Of a DNA stretch of 64,000 nucleotides, positions 1 to 8,374 are shown piece after piece; the stretch's first letter is position 1, and the number at the start of each line of letters is the position of its first letter. Origin of the DNA: Mangrovimicrobium sp048323675 (GTDB taxonomy: Bacteria > Pseudomonadota > Gammaproteobacteria > Pseudomonadales > Halieaceae); contig NZ_JBLWFK010000002.1 of the NCBI RefSeq assembly GCF_048323675.1, forward strand, positions 1,116,001 to 1,180,000. The letters run 5' to 3'. The notes below the pieces were generated by a model, which made no database searches, was not told where the DNA came from, and saw only the letters and a list, made by a program, of their open reading frames with translations. A program made the position numbers and the translations under genes.

Positions 1-313
1 CTGCCTCCAGGCCGCGCCAGTCGGGTTCGGGCTTGCCGGCCAGGCCCACGCTGAACCACTGCCGGGTCACCGCGTTGCGGTCTTTCATGCCGCTGAAGCT
101 GATATCGCGGGGATGGACGCCACTGAGCGTGGACAGCTGCTCCGCCAGCTCGGGCGTGGTGAGTTCGCGCTTTTCCAGGTAGAGAAAGGCGTGCTCCCCC
201 TGCCCCTCCGGCTCGAAGCCGAGCTGCTCCTCCACCCGGAAATCCTCGGGAACAGTGCGCAGCACGGCGTGTGCGACCGGCGCTCCAGACGCCGTGGGCC
301 AGTTCGGGATCAT
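1..313 (-). CDS. truD: tRNA pseudouridine(13) synthase TruD, N-terminal part (cut by window edge)
   Basis: Reading the minus strand from an ATG at 313 gives about 104 residues that run off the window start. They contain PEDFRVEEQLGFEP and SGMKDRNAVTRQWFS, the conserved N-terminal signatures of TruD; the Asp of GMKDR is the catalytic residue of the family. TruD converts U13 of tRNA-Glu to pseudouridine. The start codon overlaps the ispF stop in an ATGA arrangement, and ispD-ispF-truD is the usual gammaproteobacterial order, so translational coupling is likely. Only the first third of the protein is in view. Confidence 0.93.
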   Translation of the reverse strand, partial: MIPNWPTASGAPVAHAVLRTVPEDFRVEEQLGFEPEGQGEHAFLYLEKRELTTPELAEQLSTLSGVHPRDISFSGMKDRNAVTRQWFSVGLAGKPEPDWRGLEA

Positions 314-795
314 TCGCTGCCGGCACCCAGCAGGACCACCGCGTGGGCGGCGATGCCCTCCTCCCGCCCGGCGAAACCGAGGCCCTCGGTCGTGGTGGCC
401 TTGACGTTGACCCGGTCGGCGGGCACCTGCATGTCGGCGGCGAGGTTGGCGCACATCGCGGCGATGTGCGGCGCCATTTTCGGTGCCTGCGCCACCAGGG
501 TCATGTCCGCATTGACCACCGCGAAGCCCGCCGCGCCAACCAGTTGTATCACCTGCCGCAACAGCGCGCGGCTGTCGGCGCCGGCATAGGCGGCGTCGCT
601 GTCGGGAAAATGGCGGCCGATATCGCCGGCGCCGATGGCCCCCAGCAGCGCGTCGCAGAGCGCATGCACCAGCACATCGCCATCGGAATGGGCGAGCAGG
701 CCGCGGCGGTGGGGAATCCGGACTCCGCCAATGACAATCCCGTCGCCCTCGCCGAAGCGGTGCACATCGTAGCCGTGGCCGATTCGCATGTTCAC
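310..795 (-). CDS. ispF: 2-C-methyl-D-erythritol 2,4-cyclodiphosphate synthase
   Basis: 161 residues, the normal length for IspF, which cyclises CDP-methylerythritol 2-phosphate to MEcPP in the MEP isoprenoid pathway. The N-terminus IGHGYDVHRFG supplies the metal ligands Asp10 and His12, with His44 as the third; the HSDGDV motif and the TTEGLGFAGREEGIAAHA segment are typical. The start overlaps the ispD stop by four bases and the stop overlaps the truD start, so the three are translationally coupled. Cytoplasmic trimer in known relatives. Confidence 0.97.
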   Translation of the reverse strand: MNMRIGHGYDVHRFGEGDGIVIGGVRIPHRRGLLAHSDGDVLVHALCDALLGAIGAGDIGRHFPDSDAAYAGADSRALLRQVIQLVGAAGFAVVNADMTLVAQAPKMAPHIAAMCANLAADMQVPADRVNVKATTTEGLGFAGREEGIAAHAVVLLGAGSE

Positions 796-1490
796 GCCTG
801 CTCCTCTTTCCAGGCCAGGTACCAGGCGGCCAGCGCCAGGTCATCCGGCGCTGTCACCTTGAAGTTTGCCGGCGAACCGGGAACCAGTTGAACGGGGTAA
901 CCGGCCAGTTCCATCGCCGAGGCTTCATCGGTCACCGGCAGGCCAGCGGCCAGCGCGGCGGCCAGCGCGGCGCGCAATTCACCGAGGCGAAACATCTGCG
1001 GGGTCTGCGCCCGCCACAGCCGGCTGCGGTCGAGGGTGGCGGCAACCCGGCCATCCTCCCCGGCCTGCTTCACCGTGTCGACAATGGGTTCGGCGAGGAT
1101 GCCGCCGACGCCGGACGCCAGCACCGTGTCGAGCAGGCGCTGCAGGTCCTGCGCCGGCAGTCCCGGGCGCGCGGCGTCGTGCACCAGCACCCAGTCGTCA
1201 ACACCACCCGGAACCGCGTTGAGCGCGGCGAGCACGGAATCCGCACGCTCGGCGCCACCGACGACGCGCTGCACGCCCGGCTCGCCAAACAGCGGCAGGG
1301 TATCGGCGAAATTGTCGTCGGGGTGCAAGGCGATGGTCACCGAAGCGATGCGCGCATCGCGCAGCAGGGCGCGCACGCTGTGCTCGAGCAGGGTGATGTC
1401 GTCAAAGCGCAGGTACTGCTTGGGAATATCGCTGCCCATACGCGCACCGATACCGGCGGCGGGCACTACGGCGTGGCAGATGCCGCTCAT
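792..1490 (-). CDS. ispD: 2-C-methyl-D-erythritol 4-phosphate cytidylyltransferase
   Basis: 232 residues, normal for IspD. The N-terminal VPAAGIGARMGSDIPKQY is the nucleotide-binding signature with the catalytic Arg/Lys pair; VLVHDAARP and TVKQ follow in the expected order. The enzyme joins MEP with CTP in the MEP pathway. The ORF overlaps ftsB (ATGA) upstream and ispF downstream, forming one cotranscribed block. Confidence 0.97.
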   Translation of the reverse strand: MSGICHAVVPAAGIGARMGSDIPKQYLRFDDITLLEHSVRALLRDARIASVTIALHPDDNFADTLPLFGEPGVQRVVGGAERADSVLAALNAVPGGVDDWVLVHDAARPGLPAQDLQRLLDTVLASGVGGILAEPIVDTVKQAGEDGRVAATLDRSRLWRAQTPQMFRLGELRAALAAALAAGLPVTDEASAMELAGYPVQLVPGSPANFKVTAPDDLALAAWYLAWKEEQA

Positions 1491-1792
1491 TGCTTGCCGT
1501 CACCGGCAGCGCTGTCCGCGGCGGCGTCATCCACCTGGTAGAAGACCTCGCCCTCGCGCACCAGGTTGAGCTGTTCCCGGGCGCGCTGCTCGACCGCCTC
1601 GTTGCCGCTCTTGAGGTTGAGCACCTCGCGTTCGAGGACCTCGTTGCGGGCGCGCAGTTGGTCGTTTTCCCGATTGAACTCGGTCACCTGTTTTTCCAGG
1701 CGATGTATTTCAGCGAGGCTGCCCTCGGCGATCCACAAGCGGTATTGCAATACCAGCAGGAGGAATACGAGAACCGCGAGCAGCCAGCGCAT
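1487..1792 (-). CDS. ftsB: Cell division protein FtsB
   Basis: 101 residues. A single N-terminal transmembrane helix (MRWLLAVLVFLLLVLQYRLW) is followed by a Leu-rich coiled coil (EIHRLEKQVTEFNREND) and the short conserved REQLNLVREGEVFYQV segment. FtsB joins FtsL and FtsQ in the septal complex with its bulk in the periplasm. It lies between eno and ispD, its standard position, 12 bases downstream of eno and overlapping ispD by four bases. Confidence 0.95.
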   Translation of the reverse strand: MRWLLAVLVFLLLVLQYRLWIAEGSLAEIHRLEKQVTEFNRENDQLRARNEVLEREVLNLKSGNEAVEQRAREQLNLVREGEVFYQVDDAAADSAAGDGKQ

Positions 1793-1804
1793 AGCGTGCC
1801 GGAA

Positions 1805-3091
1805 TCAGCGCTTGAACTCGGCCATACCGCGATAGGGAGCGCGTCCGCCCAGTTCCGCCTCGATACGCAGCAGGCGGTTGTACTTCGCCACCCGGTCGGA
1901 ACGGCACAGGGAGCCGGTCTTGATCTGGCCGGCCGCGGTGGCCACGGCGAGATCGGCGATGGTGGCATCCTCGGTCTCGCCGGAGCGGTGGGAGATGACT
2001 GCGGTGTAACCGGCCGCCTTGGCCATGGCGATGGCGTCGAGGGTTTCGCTGAGGCTGCCGATCTGGTTGAACTTGATCAGGATGGAGTTGCCCACGCCGC
2101 GTTCGATGCCCTGCTTGAGGATTTTAGTGTTGGTCACGAACAGGTCGTCGCCCACCAGTTGGACCTTGCTGCCGATCTTGTCGGTGAGCAGTTTCCAGCC
2201 GTCCCAGTCGGACTCGTCGAGGCCGTCCTCGATGGAGATGATCGGGTGGGCGTCGGCCAGCGCTGCGAGATAGTCGCAGAACTCGGCGCTGGAGAACTTC
2301 TTGCCCTCGCCGGCGAGGTCGTAGACGCCGTCCTTGTAGAACTCGGAAGCCGCGCAATCCAGCGCCAGGGTGATGTCGCTGCCCAGCTTGTAGCCGGCCT
2401 TGCCCACCGCCTCGGCGATGGCTTCCAGCGCTGCTTCGTTGGAGGGCAGGTTGGGGGCGAAGCCGCCCTCGTCGCCCACCGCGGTGTTGAGGCCGCGGGC
2501 AGAGAGCACCTTCTTCAGGTTGTGGAATATCTCCGCGCCGGCGCGCAGGGCCTCGGCGAAGGTCGGCGCCGCCACCGGCTGCACCATGAACTCCTGGATG
2601 TCGACGTTGTTGTCGGCGTGCTCGCCGCCATTGAGGATGTTCATCATCGGTACCGGCATGCTGTACCCGGTGCTGCCGTTGATTTCCGCGATGTGCTGGT
2701 ACAGGGGAATGCCCTTGCCCGCTGCCGCCGCCTTGGCCGCGGCCAGGGAGGCCGCGAGGATCGCGTTGGCGCCGAACTGCGCCTTGTTCTCGGTGCCGTC
2801 GGCGTCGATCATCAGCTGGTCGAGTTCACGCTGGGCAGCGGCGTCCTGGCCCAGCAGCAGGTCGCGGATCGGGCCGTTCACGTTGGCCACCGCCTTGAGT
2901 ACGCCCTTGCCCAGGTAGCGGCTGCTATCGCCATCGCGCAGTTCCAGCGCTTCCCGGGAGCCTGTGGAGGCGCCGGAGGGCGCACAGGCTGCGCCAACGT
3001 GGCCGCTCTCCAGGGTCACTTCCGCCATCACCGTGGGGTTGCCGCGGGAATCCATGACCTCGAAGGCCTGCACGTTTGCGATCTTGCTCAT
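1805..3091 (-). CDS. eno: Enolase (phosphopyruvate hydratase)
   Basis: 428 residues, as usual for bacterial enolase. Conserved blocks appear in order: MDSRGNPTVMAEV at the N-terminus, PSGASTGSREALELRD, NGGEHADNNVDIQEFM, VGDEGGFAPN with the acidic catalytic region, SIEDGLDE and GDDLFVTN for metal binding, and SHRSGETEDATIADLAV around the catalytic Lys/His region. It interconverts 2-phosphoglycerate and phosphoenolpyruvate. It is followed closely by ftsB and lies 28 bases downstream of kdsA. Confidence 0.98.
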   Translation of the reverse strand: MSKIANVQAFEVMDSRGNPTVMAEVTLESGHVGAACAPSGASTGSREALELRDGDSSRYLGKGVLKAVANVNGPIRDLLLGQDAAAQRELDQLMIDADGTENKAQFGANAILAASLAAAKAAAAGKGIPLYQHIAEINGSTGYSMPVPMMNILNGGEHADNNVDIQEFMVQPVAAPTFAEALRAGAEIFHNLKKVLSARGLNTAVGDEGGFAPNLPSNEAALEAIAEAVGKAGYKLGSDITLALDCAASEFYKDGVYDLAGEGKKFSSAEFCDYLAALADAHPIISIEDGLDESDWDGWKLLTDKIGSKVQLVGDDLFVTNTKILKQGIERGVGNSILIKFNQIGSLSETLDAIAMAKAAGYTAVISHRSGETEDATIADLAVATAAGQIKTGSLCRSDRVAKYNRLLRIEAELGGRAPYRGMAEFKR

Positions 3092-3119
3092 AGGGGTACT
3101 CCGTGTACGTGTAAATGTT

Positions 3120-3971
3120 CTAGTCGATTATCAGTGGCGGCAGGGATTTCACCAGGTCATCCACCGCCTTGACCTGGGCCAGGAAGGGTTCGAGTTTGTC
3201 CAGCGGCAGCGCGCTGGGACCGTCGCAGAGCGCCTTGTCGGGCTCCGGATGGGATTCCAGGAACAGGCCCGCCAGGCCGGTGGCCATGCCCGCGCGGGCC
3301 AGGTCCACCACCTGGCTGCGGCGACCGCCGGAGGCGGCGCCACCCGGGTCGCGGCACTGCAGGGCGTGGGTGACGTCGAAAATCAGCGGCGCATCGCCGC
3401 AGGTTTTCTTCATCACGCCGAAACCGAGCATGTCCACCACCAGGTTGTCGTAACCAAAATTGCTGCCGCGCTCGCAGATCAGGATGCGGTCGTTGCCGCA
3501 CTCGGCGAACTTTTCCGCCACGTTGGCCATCTGCGAGGGGCTGAGGAACTGGGGCTTCTTGACGTTGATCACCGCGCCGGTGGCGGCCATCGCGGCGACC
3601 AGGTCGGTCTGCCGGGCGAGGAAGGCGGGCAACTGGATAATGTCACAGACTTCCGCCGCCGGCGCCGCCTCCTCCGGGCTGTGCACATCGGTGATCACCG
3701 GCAGGCCGAACGTCGCTTTCACCTCGGCGAGGATCGACAGGCCCTCTTCCAGGCCGGGGCCGCGGAAGGAGTGGATCGAGGAGCGGTTGGCCTTGTCGTA
3801 GGAGCCCTTGAACACCAGGGGAATGCCCAGGCGCTGGCAGACCGCGGCGTAGTGCTCCGCCACCCGCAGGGTGAATTCCCGGTTCTCCAGGACATTGACG
3901 CCGCCCAGCAGGACAAAGGGTGCGCGATTGTCGATGCGGATATCACCGACGGAGACAGTCTGGTCAGTCAC
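3120..3971 (-). CDS. kdsA: 3-deoxy-8-phosphooctulonate synthase (KDO-8-P synthase)
   Basis: 283 residues. It condenses arabinose 5-phosphate with phosphoenolpyruvate for KDO of lipopolysaccharide. GGVNVLENRE near residue 20 carries Asn where metal-dependent KdsA enzymes have Cys, so this looks like the non-metallo class. VFKGSYDKANRSSIHSFRG and CERGSNFGYDNLVVDM are the substrate-binding signatures. Placement between pyrG and eno is standard in gammaproteobacteria. Confidence 0.97.
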   Translation of the reverse strand: MTDQTVSVGDIRIDNRAPFVLLGGVNVLENREFTLRVAEHYAAVCQRLGIPLVFKGSYDKANRSSIHSFRGPGLEEGLSILAEVKATFGLPVITDVHSPEEAAPAAEVCDIIQLPAFLARQTDLVAAMAATGAVINVKKPQFLSPSQMANVAEKFAECGNDRILICERGSNFGYDNLVVDMLGFGVMKKTCGDAPLIFDVTHALQCRDPGGAASGGRRSQVVDLARAGMATGLAGLFLESHPEPDKALCDGPSALPLDKLEPFLAQVKAVDDLVKSLPPLIID

Positions 3972-4012
3972 GGTCTTTCCTCCACGAGCCTTCCGGGGAT
4001 ACTGCGCGGACC

Positions 4013-5644
4013 CTACTTGGCACTGGCATGATCAATGGCGGCGCGGATGTAGCTGGTGAACAGCGGGTGCCCGCCGCGCGGCCGCGAGGTGAATTCCGGG
4101 TGGAACTGGCAGGCCACGAACCAGGGGTGGTCTTTAAGCTCGACCATTTCCACCAGCGAGTGGTCGGCGGACCAGCCGACGAACTGCATGCCCTCGGCGG
4201 AAAGCCTGTCGAGGTAATTGTTGTTCACTTCATAGCGGTGGCGGTGGCGCTCGGTGATGACATCGGCGCCGTAGATTTCGCGCACCTTGCTGCCCGCCTC
4301 CAGGTGACAGGGCTGCGCGCCCAGGCGCATGGTGCCGCCGAGGTCGGAGCTTGCGTCGCGCTGCACGGTGGAGCCGTCGGCATTCTGCCACTCGGTAATG
4401 AGGCCGATGATCGGGTGCGGTGTCGCCGGGTTCATCTCGGTAGAGTGCGCGCCTTCCAGTTTGCAGACGTCCCGCGCGAACTCCACCAGCGCCAGGTGCA
4501 TGCCGAGGCAGATACCCAGATAGGGAACCTTGTTCTCGCGGGCGTAACGCACCGCGGTGATCTTGCCCTCGATGCCGCGGTCGCCGAAGCCGCCCGGCAC
4601 CAGGATGGCGTCCGCGCCTTCCAGCACACCGGTACCCTGGGTCTCGATGTCCTCCGCGTCGATGTAGTCCACGCGCACCCTGGTGCGGGTCTGCAGACCC
4701 GCGTGCAGCAGCGCCTCGTTGAGTGACTTGTACGCGTCGAGCAGGTCCATGTACTTGCCGACCATCGCGATCCGCACTTCGCCGGCGGAGGGGTCGAACT
4801 CGCGGTCAAGTACTTCGTCCCACTCGCTGAGGTCAGCGGCCGGGCACTGCAGGCCAAAGCGCTCGGTGACGAAATCATCGAGGCCAAAGCTGTTGAGAAT
4901 ACCGGGGATGCGGTAGATGGAGTCGGCATCGATCAGCGGAATGACCGCGCGCTCTTCCACGTTGGTGAACAGGGAGATTTTCTTGCGCGCGCCCTCGTCG
5001 ATTTCCACCGAGCAGCGGCATAGCAGCACGTCGGGCTGCAGGCCGAGGGCGCGCAGTTCCTTCACCGAGTGCTGGGTCGGCTTGGTCTTGATCTCGCCGG
5101 CGGTGGGGATATAGGGCACCAGGGTCAGGTGCATCAGCAGGGCGCGGCTCGGGCCGACTTCCACGCGCAGCTGGCGGGCCGCCTCGAGGAAAGGCAGGCC
5201 CTCGATGTCGCCCACGGTACCGCCGATCTCGACCACCGCGACGTCGGCATCGCCGGCGCCGAGGATGATCCGGCGCTTGATCTCGTCGGTGATATGGGGA
5301 ATCACCTGCACCGTGCCGCCGAGGTAGTCCCCGCGGCGCTCCTTGCGCAGCACCGCGGCGTAGACCCGGCCGGTGGTGAAGTTGTTGCTGCGCCGCATGT
5401 TGGCGTGGGTGAAGCGCTCGTAGTGGCCGAGGTCGAGGTCGGTTTCGGCACCGTCCTCGGTGACGAAGACTTCACCGTGCTGGAACGGGCTCATGGTGCC
5501 CGGGTCCACATTGATATAGGGGTCGAGTTTCAGCAGGGTGACTTTCAGCCCACGGGCTTCGAGGACCGCAGCGAGCGAAGCCGCAGCAATACCTTTGCCC
5601 AACGAGGAAACCACACCACCAGTAACGAAGACGTAACGCGTCAT
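4013..5644 (-). CDS. pyrG: CTP synthase
   Basis: 543 residues with both domains. The N-terminal amidoligase opens with FVTGGVVSSLGKGIAAASL, the ATP-binding P-loop. The C-terminal class I glutamine amidotransferase has GICLGMHLAL with the nucleophilic Cys and FHPEFTSRP with the His-Glu pair. It makes CTP from UTP, ATP and glutamine. A 118-base gap separates it from the tilS stop upstream, so it may have its own promoter there. Confidence 0.98.
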   Translation of the reverse strand: MTRYVFVTGGVVSSLGKGIAAASLAAVLEARGLKVTLLKLDPYINVDPGTMSPFQHGEVFVTEDGAETDLDLGHYERFTHANMRRSNNFTTGRVYAAVLRKERRGDYLGGTVQVIPHITDEIKRRIILGAGDADVAVVEIGGTVGDIEGLPFLEAARQLRVEVGPSRALLMHLTLVPYIPTAGEIKTKPTQHSVKELRALGLQPDVLLCRCSVEIDEGARKKISLFTNVEERAVIPLIDADSIYRIPGILNSFGLDDFVTERFGLQCPAADLSEWDEVLDREFDPSAGEVRIAMVGKYMDLLDAYKSLNEALLHAGLQTRTRVRVDYIDAEDIETQGTGVLEGADAILVPGGFGDRGIEGKITAVRYARENKVPYLGICLGMHLALVEFARDVCKLEGAHSTEMNPATPHPIIGLITEWQNADGSTVQRDASSDLGGTMRLGAQPCHLEAGSKVREIYGADVITERHRHRYEVNNNYLDRLSAEGMQFVGWSADHSLVEMVELKDHPWFVACQFHPEFTSRPRGGHPLFTSYIRAAIDHASAK

Positions 5645-5762
5645 GAAAAGCCTTTAAATACGCATATTCGAGGATACGCAGCGCTTTCACAACGCCCAGC
5701 CGGTCGCCGTGAATGTCCTGCAAAATGATGGGACGCCAGAGTACCAGAAAGGTGTCCCGGGC

Positions 5763-7115
5763 TCAATCGGCAGGCTGTTGGATGGCCGGATTCCAGTACA
5801 ATTCCCATCTTGCTTCCAGCGCTTCCCCGGTGGCCCCGGAGCGGGAACTGTGGCAGCTGCCCAGCCCCCCCACCGCGAGCAGTTCATCACCAAGATAGAC
5901 CAGTGGCAGGCGCGACCGCCACCAGGGGGGTACCCCGGCCTCCTGGGCCAGCTGTTTCAGGCTGGCGCCCGCAGATCGCCCAAGGGGGCGGCAGCGCTCG
6001 CCGCCGCGGCGCCAGCGCAGGTCCACGGACTCGCCCGGTCGCAGGCAAAATCCGGCGGCGCAGGGGCGCAGCGCCAGTTCTCCGACCCCGCCCACGGTGA
6101 CCGCCCCCGCGCCGGGAACCAGGGTCAGACCATCGGGCAGCGCCCCCTCCTCCGGCAACAGGTAAATGCTGCCGCGGTAGCGCTGCAGGCGGTAGTCGCC
6201 CGCATCCAGCAAGGGGTTCGCCTCGGCGGAGGACTCGCGCAACTGGCGCAGGAATTCCGCCAGCAGCGACTGGTCGGGGGCGGCGCAACCGAGACCGCGC
6301 AGCCATTCCCGCAGCAGTGCGGCGGCCGTCGCCGGGTCCTGGTCGAGCAGTTCGGTGAGTTCGATGCCGGGGTCGCCCAGCGCACTGGCCACCTCCAGCA
6401 CCGGCGGCAGGCCCTGCAACAGGCGGCTGCGCGCCTCGGCCATGTGGGTCGCTGCCCGCGCCACCGCCTGCCGGTAGGCGGGCCAGCGCTCGCCGAACCG
6501 GGGCAGCACCTCACGGCGCAGGAAATTGCGGTCCAGCGCCGGATCAGCGTTGCTGGGGTCGTCGACCCAGGGCAACTGGTGGCGGCGCGCGTAATCCTCC
6601 AGCTGTTCGCGACTGCAGGCCAGCAGCGGCCGGACCAGGCTGCCCTTGCCCAGTGCGCGTTGCGCGGGCATGGCGGACAGGCCCTCGATCCCGGCGCCGC
6701 GCAGCAGGCGCAGGAAGAAGGTTTCCACCTGGTCATCGAGATGGTGCGCGGTAAACAGGACCTCCCCCGGGCCGAGCTGCCCGGCCAGCAGGGCGTAGCG
6801 GGCCTCCCGGGCCGCCGCTTCCAGGCCCTTCCCGCGCAGGGTCACCGTGGCTTCCAGTACCCGCAGGGGGACGCCCAGCCCCTGGCAAAAGACGCGACAG
6901 TGTTCGGCCCAGTCGGCGGCGGCGTCCTGGAGCTGGTGATTGATATGCAGGGCGCAAAGTTCCGGCATGGCTTCCCTGCCCGTTTGCCAGCGACTGAGCA
7001 GGTGCAGCAGCACCGTGGAGTCGAGCCCGCCACTGAAGGCGACGAACCAGCGCGGCGCCGCGCTGGCCGCAGCCAGCGCGCTTTCCAGGTGAACGAATTC
7101 GCGAGGGAGAGTCAC
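5763..7115 (-). CDS. tilS: tRNA(Ile)-lysidine synthase TilS
   Basis: 450 residues. The PP-loop SGGLDSTVLLHLLS near residue 29 marks the ATP-pyrophosphatase domain, and HHLDDQVETFFLRLLRGAGIEGL is the second TilS signature. The C-terminal part (GGERCRPLGRSAGASLKQLAQEAGVPPWWR) is the TilS C-terminal tRNA-binding domain. The enzyme puts lysidine on C34 of the AUA-reading tRNA-Ile. It follows accA by 19 bases, the usual accA-tilS-pyrG order. Confidence 0.96.
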   Translation of the reverse strand: MTLPREFVHLESALAAASAAPRWFVAFSGGLDSTVLLHLLSRWQTGREAMPELCALHINHQLQDAAADWAEHCRVFCQGLGVPLRVLEATVTLRGKGLEAAAREARYALLAGQLGPGEVLFTAHHLDDQVETFFLRLLRGAGIEGLSAMPAQRALGKGSLVRPLLACSREQLEDYARRHQLPWVDDPSNADPALDRNFLRREVLPRFGERWPAYRQAVARAATHMAEARSRLLQGLPPVLEVASALGDPGIELTELLDQDPATAAALLREWLRGLGCAAPDQSLLAEFLRQLRESSAEANPLLDAGDYRLQRYRGSIYLLPEEGALPDGLTLVPGAGAVTVGGVGELALRPCAAGFCLRPGESVDLRWRRGGERCRPLGRSAGASLKQLAQEAGVPPWWRSRLPLVYLGDELLAVGGLGSCHSSRSGATGEALEARWELYWNPAIQQPAD

Positions 7116-7134
7116 GGCCGGTAGCGGCCCGGCG

Positions 7135-8082
7135 CTAGTTGCCGTAGGCGGTGATGCGCTGGTAGCGCTTCTCGATCAGCTCTTCGAGAGGCAGGCGGGA
7201 GAGGCGCTCGACCTGTTCCACGAGGTGATCGCGGATGCGCCGCGCCATCATGTCGACATCCCGGTGCGCCCCGCCCAGGGGTTCGGGAATGGTGGCGTCG
7301 ACAATGCCCAGTTCCTCGAGCTTTTTCGAGGTGACACCCATGGCCTCCGCCGCCTCCGGCGCGTGGGCGGAATCCTTCCAGATAATGTTGGCGCAGCCCT
7401 CGGGGGAGATCACGAAGTAGGTGGAGTACTGCAGCATGGCGATATGGTCGCCGACACCGATGCCCAGCGCGCCGCCGGAACTGCCCTCGCCGATCACCAC
7501 GCAGACGATCGGCGTTGCCAGCCGTGACATCACCGCCAGGTTGTGGGCAATGGATTCACTGATGCCGCGCTCCTCGGAATCGATGCCGGGATAGGCTCCG
7601 GGGGTGTCGATGAGGGTGACTACCGGCATCCGGTAGCGCTCGGCGAGCTCCATCAGGCGCAGGGCCTTGCGGTAGCCCTCGGGCTTGGGCATACCGAAAT
7701 TGCGATAGACCTTGTCCTTTACCGCCCTGCCCTTTTCCTGGCCGATCACCATGACCGGCTTGCCGTCGAGGCGGGCGACACCGCCGACAATGGCCTTGTC
7801 GTCGCCGAAGCGGCGATCGCCGTGCAGTTCATCGAACTCGGTGAAAATGCGCGGGATGTAATCCAGGGTGTAGGGACGCAGGGGGTGACGCGCGACCTTG
7901 ACGATATCCCAGGCGCTGAGGTTGGCGAAGATTTTCTCGGTCAGCCGCGCGCTCTTCTGGCGCAGGGTCTGGACTTCTTCGCCAATATTGAGCTCGTTGT
8001 CCGAACCGACAAGCTGCAACTCCTCGATCTTGACTTCCAGTTCCGCAATTGGCTGTTCGAAATCCAGGTAATTGGGGTTCAT
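7135..8082 (-). CDS. accA: Acetyl-CoA carboxylase carboxyltransferase subunit alpha
   Basis: 315 residues from the ATG at 8082. The reading frame stays open to 8145, but the family begins MNPNYLDFEQPIAELEVKI, so the internal ATG is chosen. GEGSSGGALGIGVGDHI and LIDTPGAYPGIDSEERG are carboxyltransferase signatures; a zinc ribbon is expected on the AccD partner, which is not in the window. The complex transfers carboxyl from biotin to acetyl-CoA for fatty-acid synthesis. It heads the housekeeping block and is divergent from the DUF1302 operon. Confidence 0.96.
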   Translation of the reverse strand: MNPNYLDFEQPIAELEVKIEELQLVGSDNELNIGEEVQTLRQKSARLTEKIFANLSAWDIVKVARHPLRPYTLDYIPRIFTEFDELHGDRRFGDDKAIVGGVARLDGKPVMVIGQEKGRAVKDKVYRNFGMPKPEGYRKALRLMELAERYRMPVVTLIDTPGAYPGIDSEERGISESIAHNLAVMSRLATPIVCVVIGEGSSGGALGIGVGDHIAMLQYSTYFVISPEGCANIIWKDSAHAPEAAEAMGVTSKKLEELGIVDATIPEPLGGAHRDVDMMARRIRDHLVEQVERLSRLPLEELIEKRYQRITAYGN

Positions 8083-8374
8083 TGGCTCGGGGACCCTGTT
8101 GGCGATGGTGGCGTTCAGTGTAACCAATTCCACCCGGGCCACCAATGGCGACGCCGGGGAATGTGCATACTACCCCTGATAGGTAGCCTGCGGGGGATTG
8201 CACCGCAGTGTTTTAGGTGTCAACATTCGCCTTGCATGGCATGCCCGTACAGGCCGCCCGACCGGCAAGGCGGAATTCGGCTGGCATGTCGCAATTTGAT
8301 CTATGCTAGACCTGTAATCATAAAAATTGTGTGACCCCGGCGGTTGCGGGGATTACGCTGGAGGAAGAAGTGCT
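8083..8374. promoter_or_regulatory. Divergent intergenic region between accA and the DUF1302 operon
   Basis: This 292-base stretch must hold the accA promoter (minus) and the promoter of the plus-strand operon. I see A+T-rich sequence around 8295-8332 (including ttgatc, near 8297, and taatcataaaaat), a plausible promoter, but no clear consensus pair. A strong ribosome-binding site, GGAGGAAGAAG at 8360-8370, precedes the GTG start at 8375 and decides that start. Confidence 0.5.

Noticed and set aside
1490..3172. Long plus-strand frame opposite eno
   Set aside because: It is antisense to a clear enolase; high G+C in third positions keeps the other strand open. The same applies to 8393-10030 and 10108-12540 on the minus strand.
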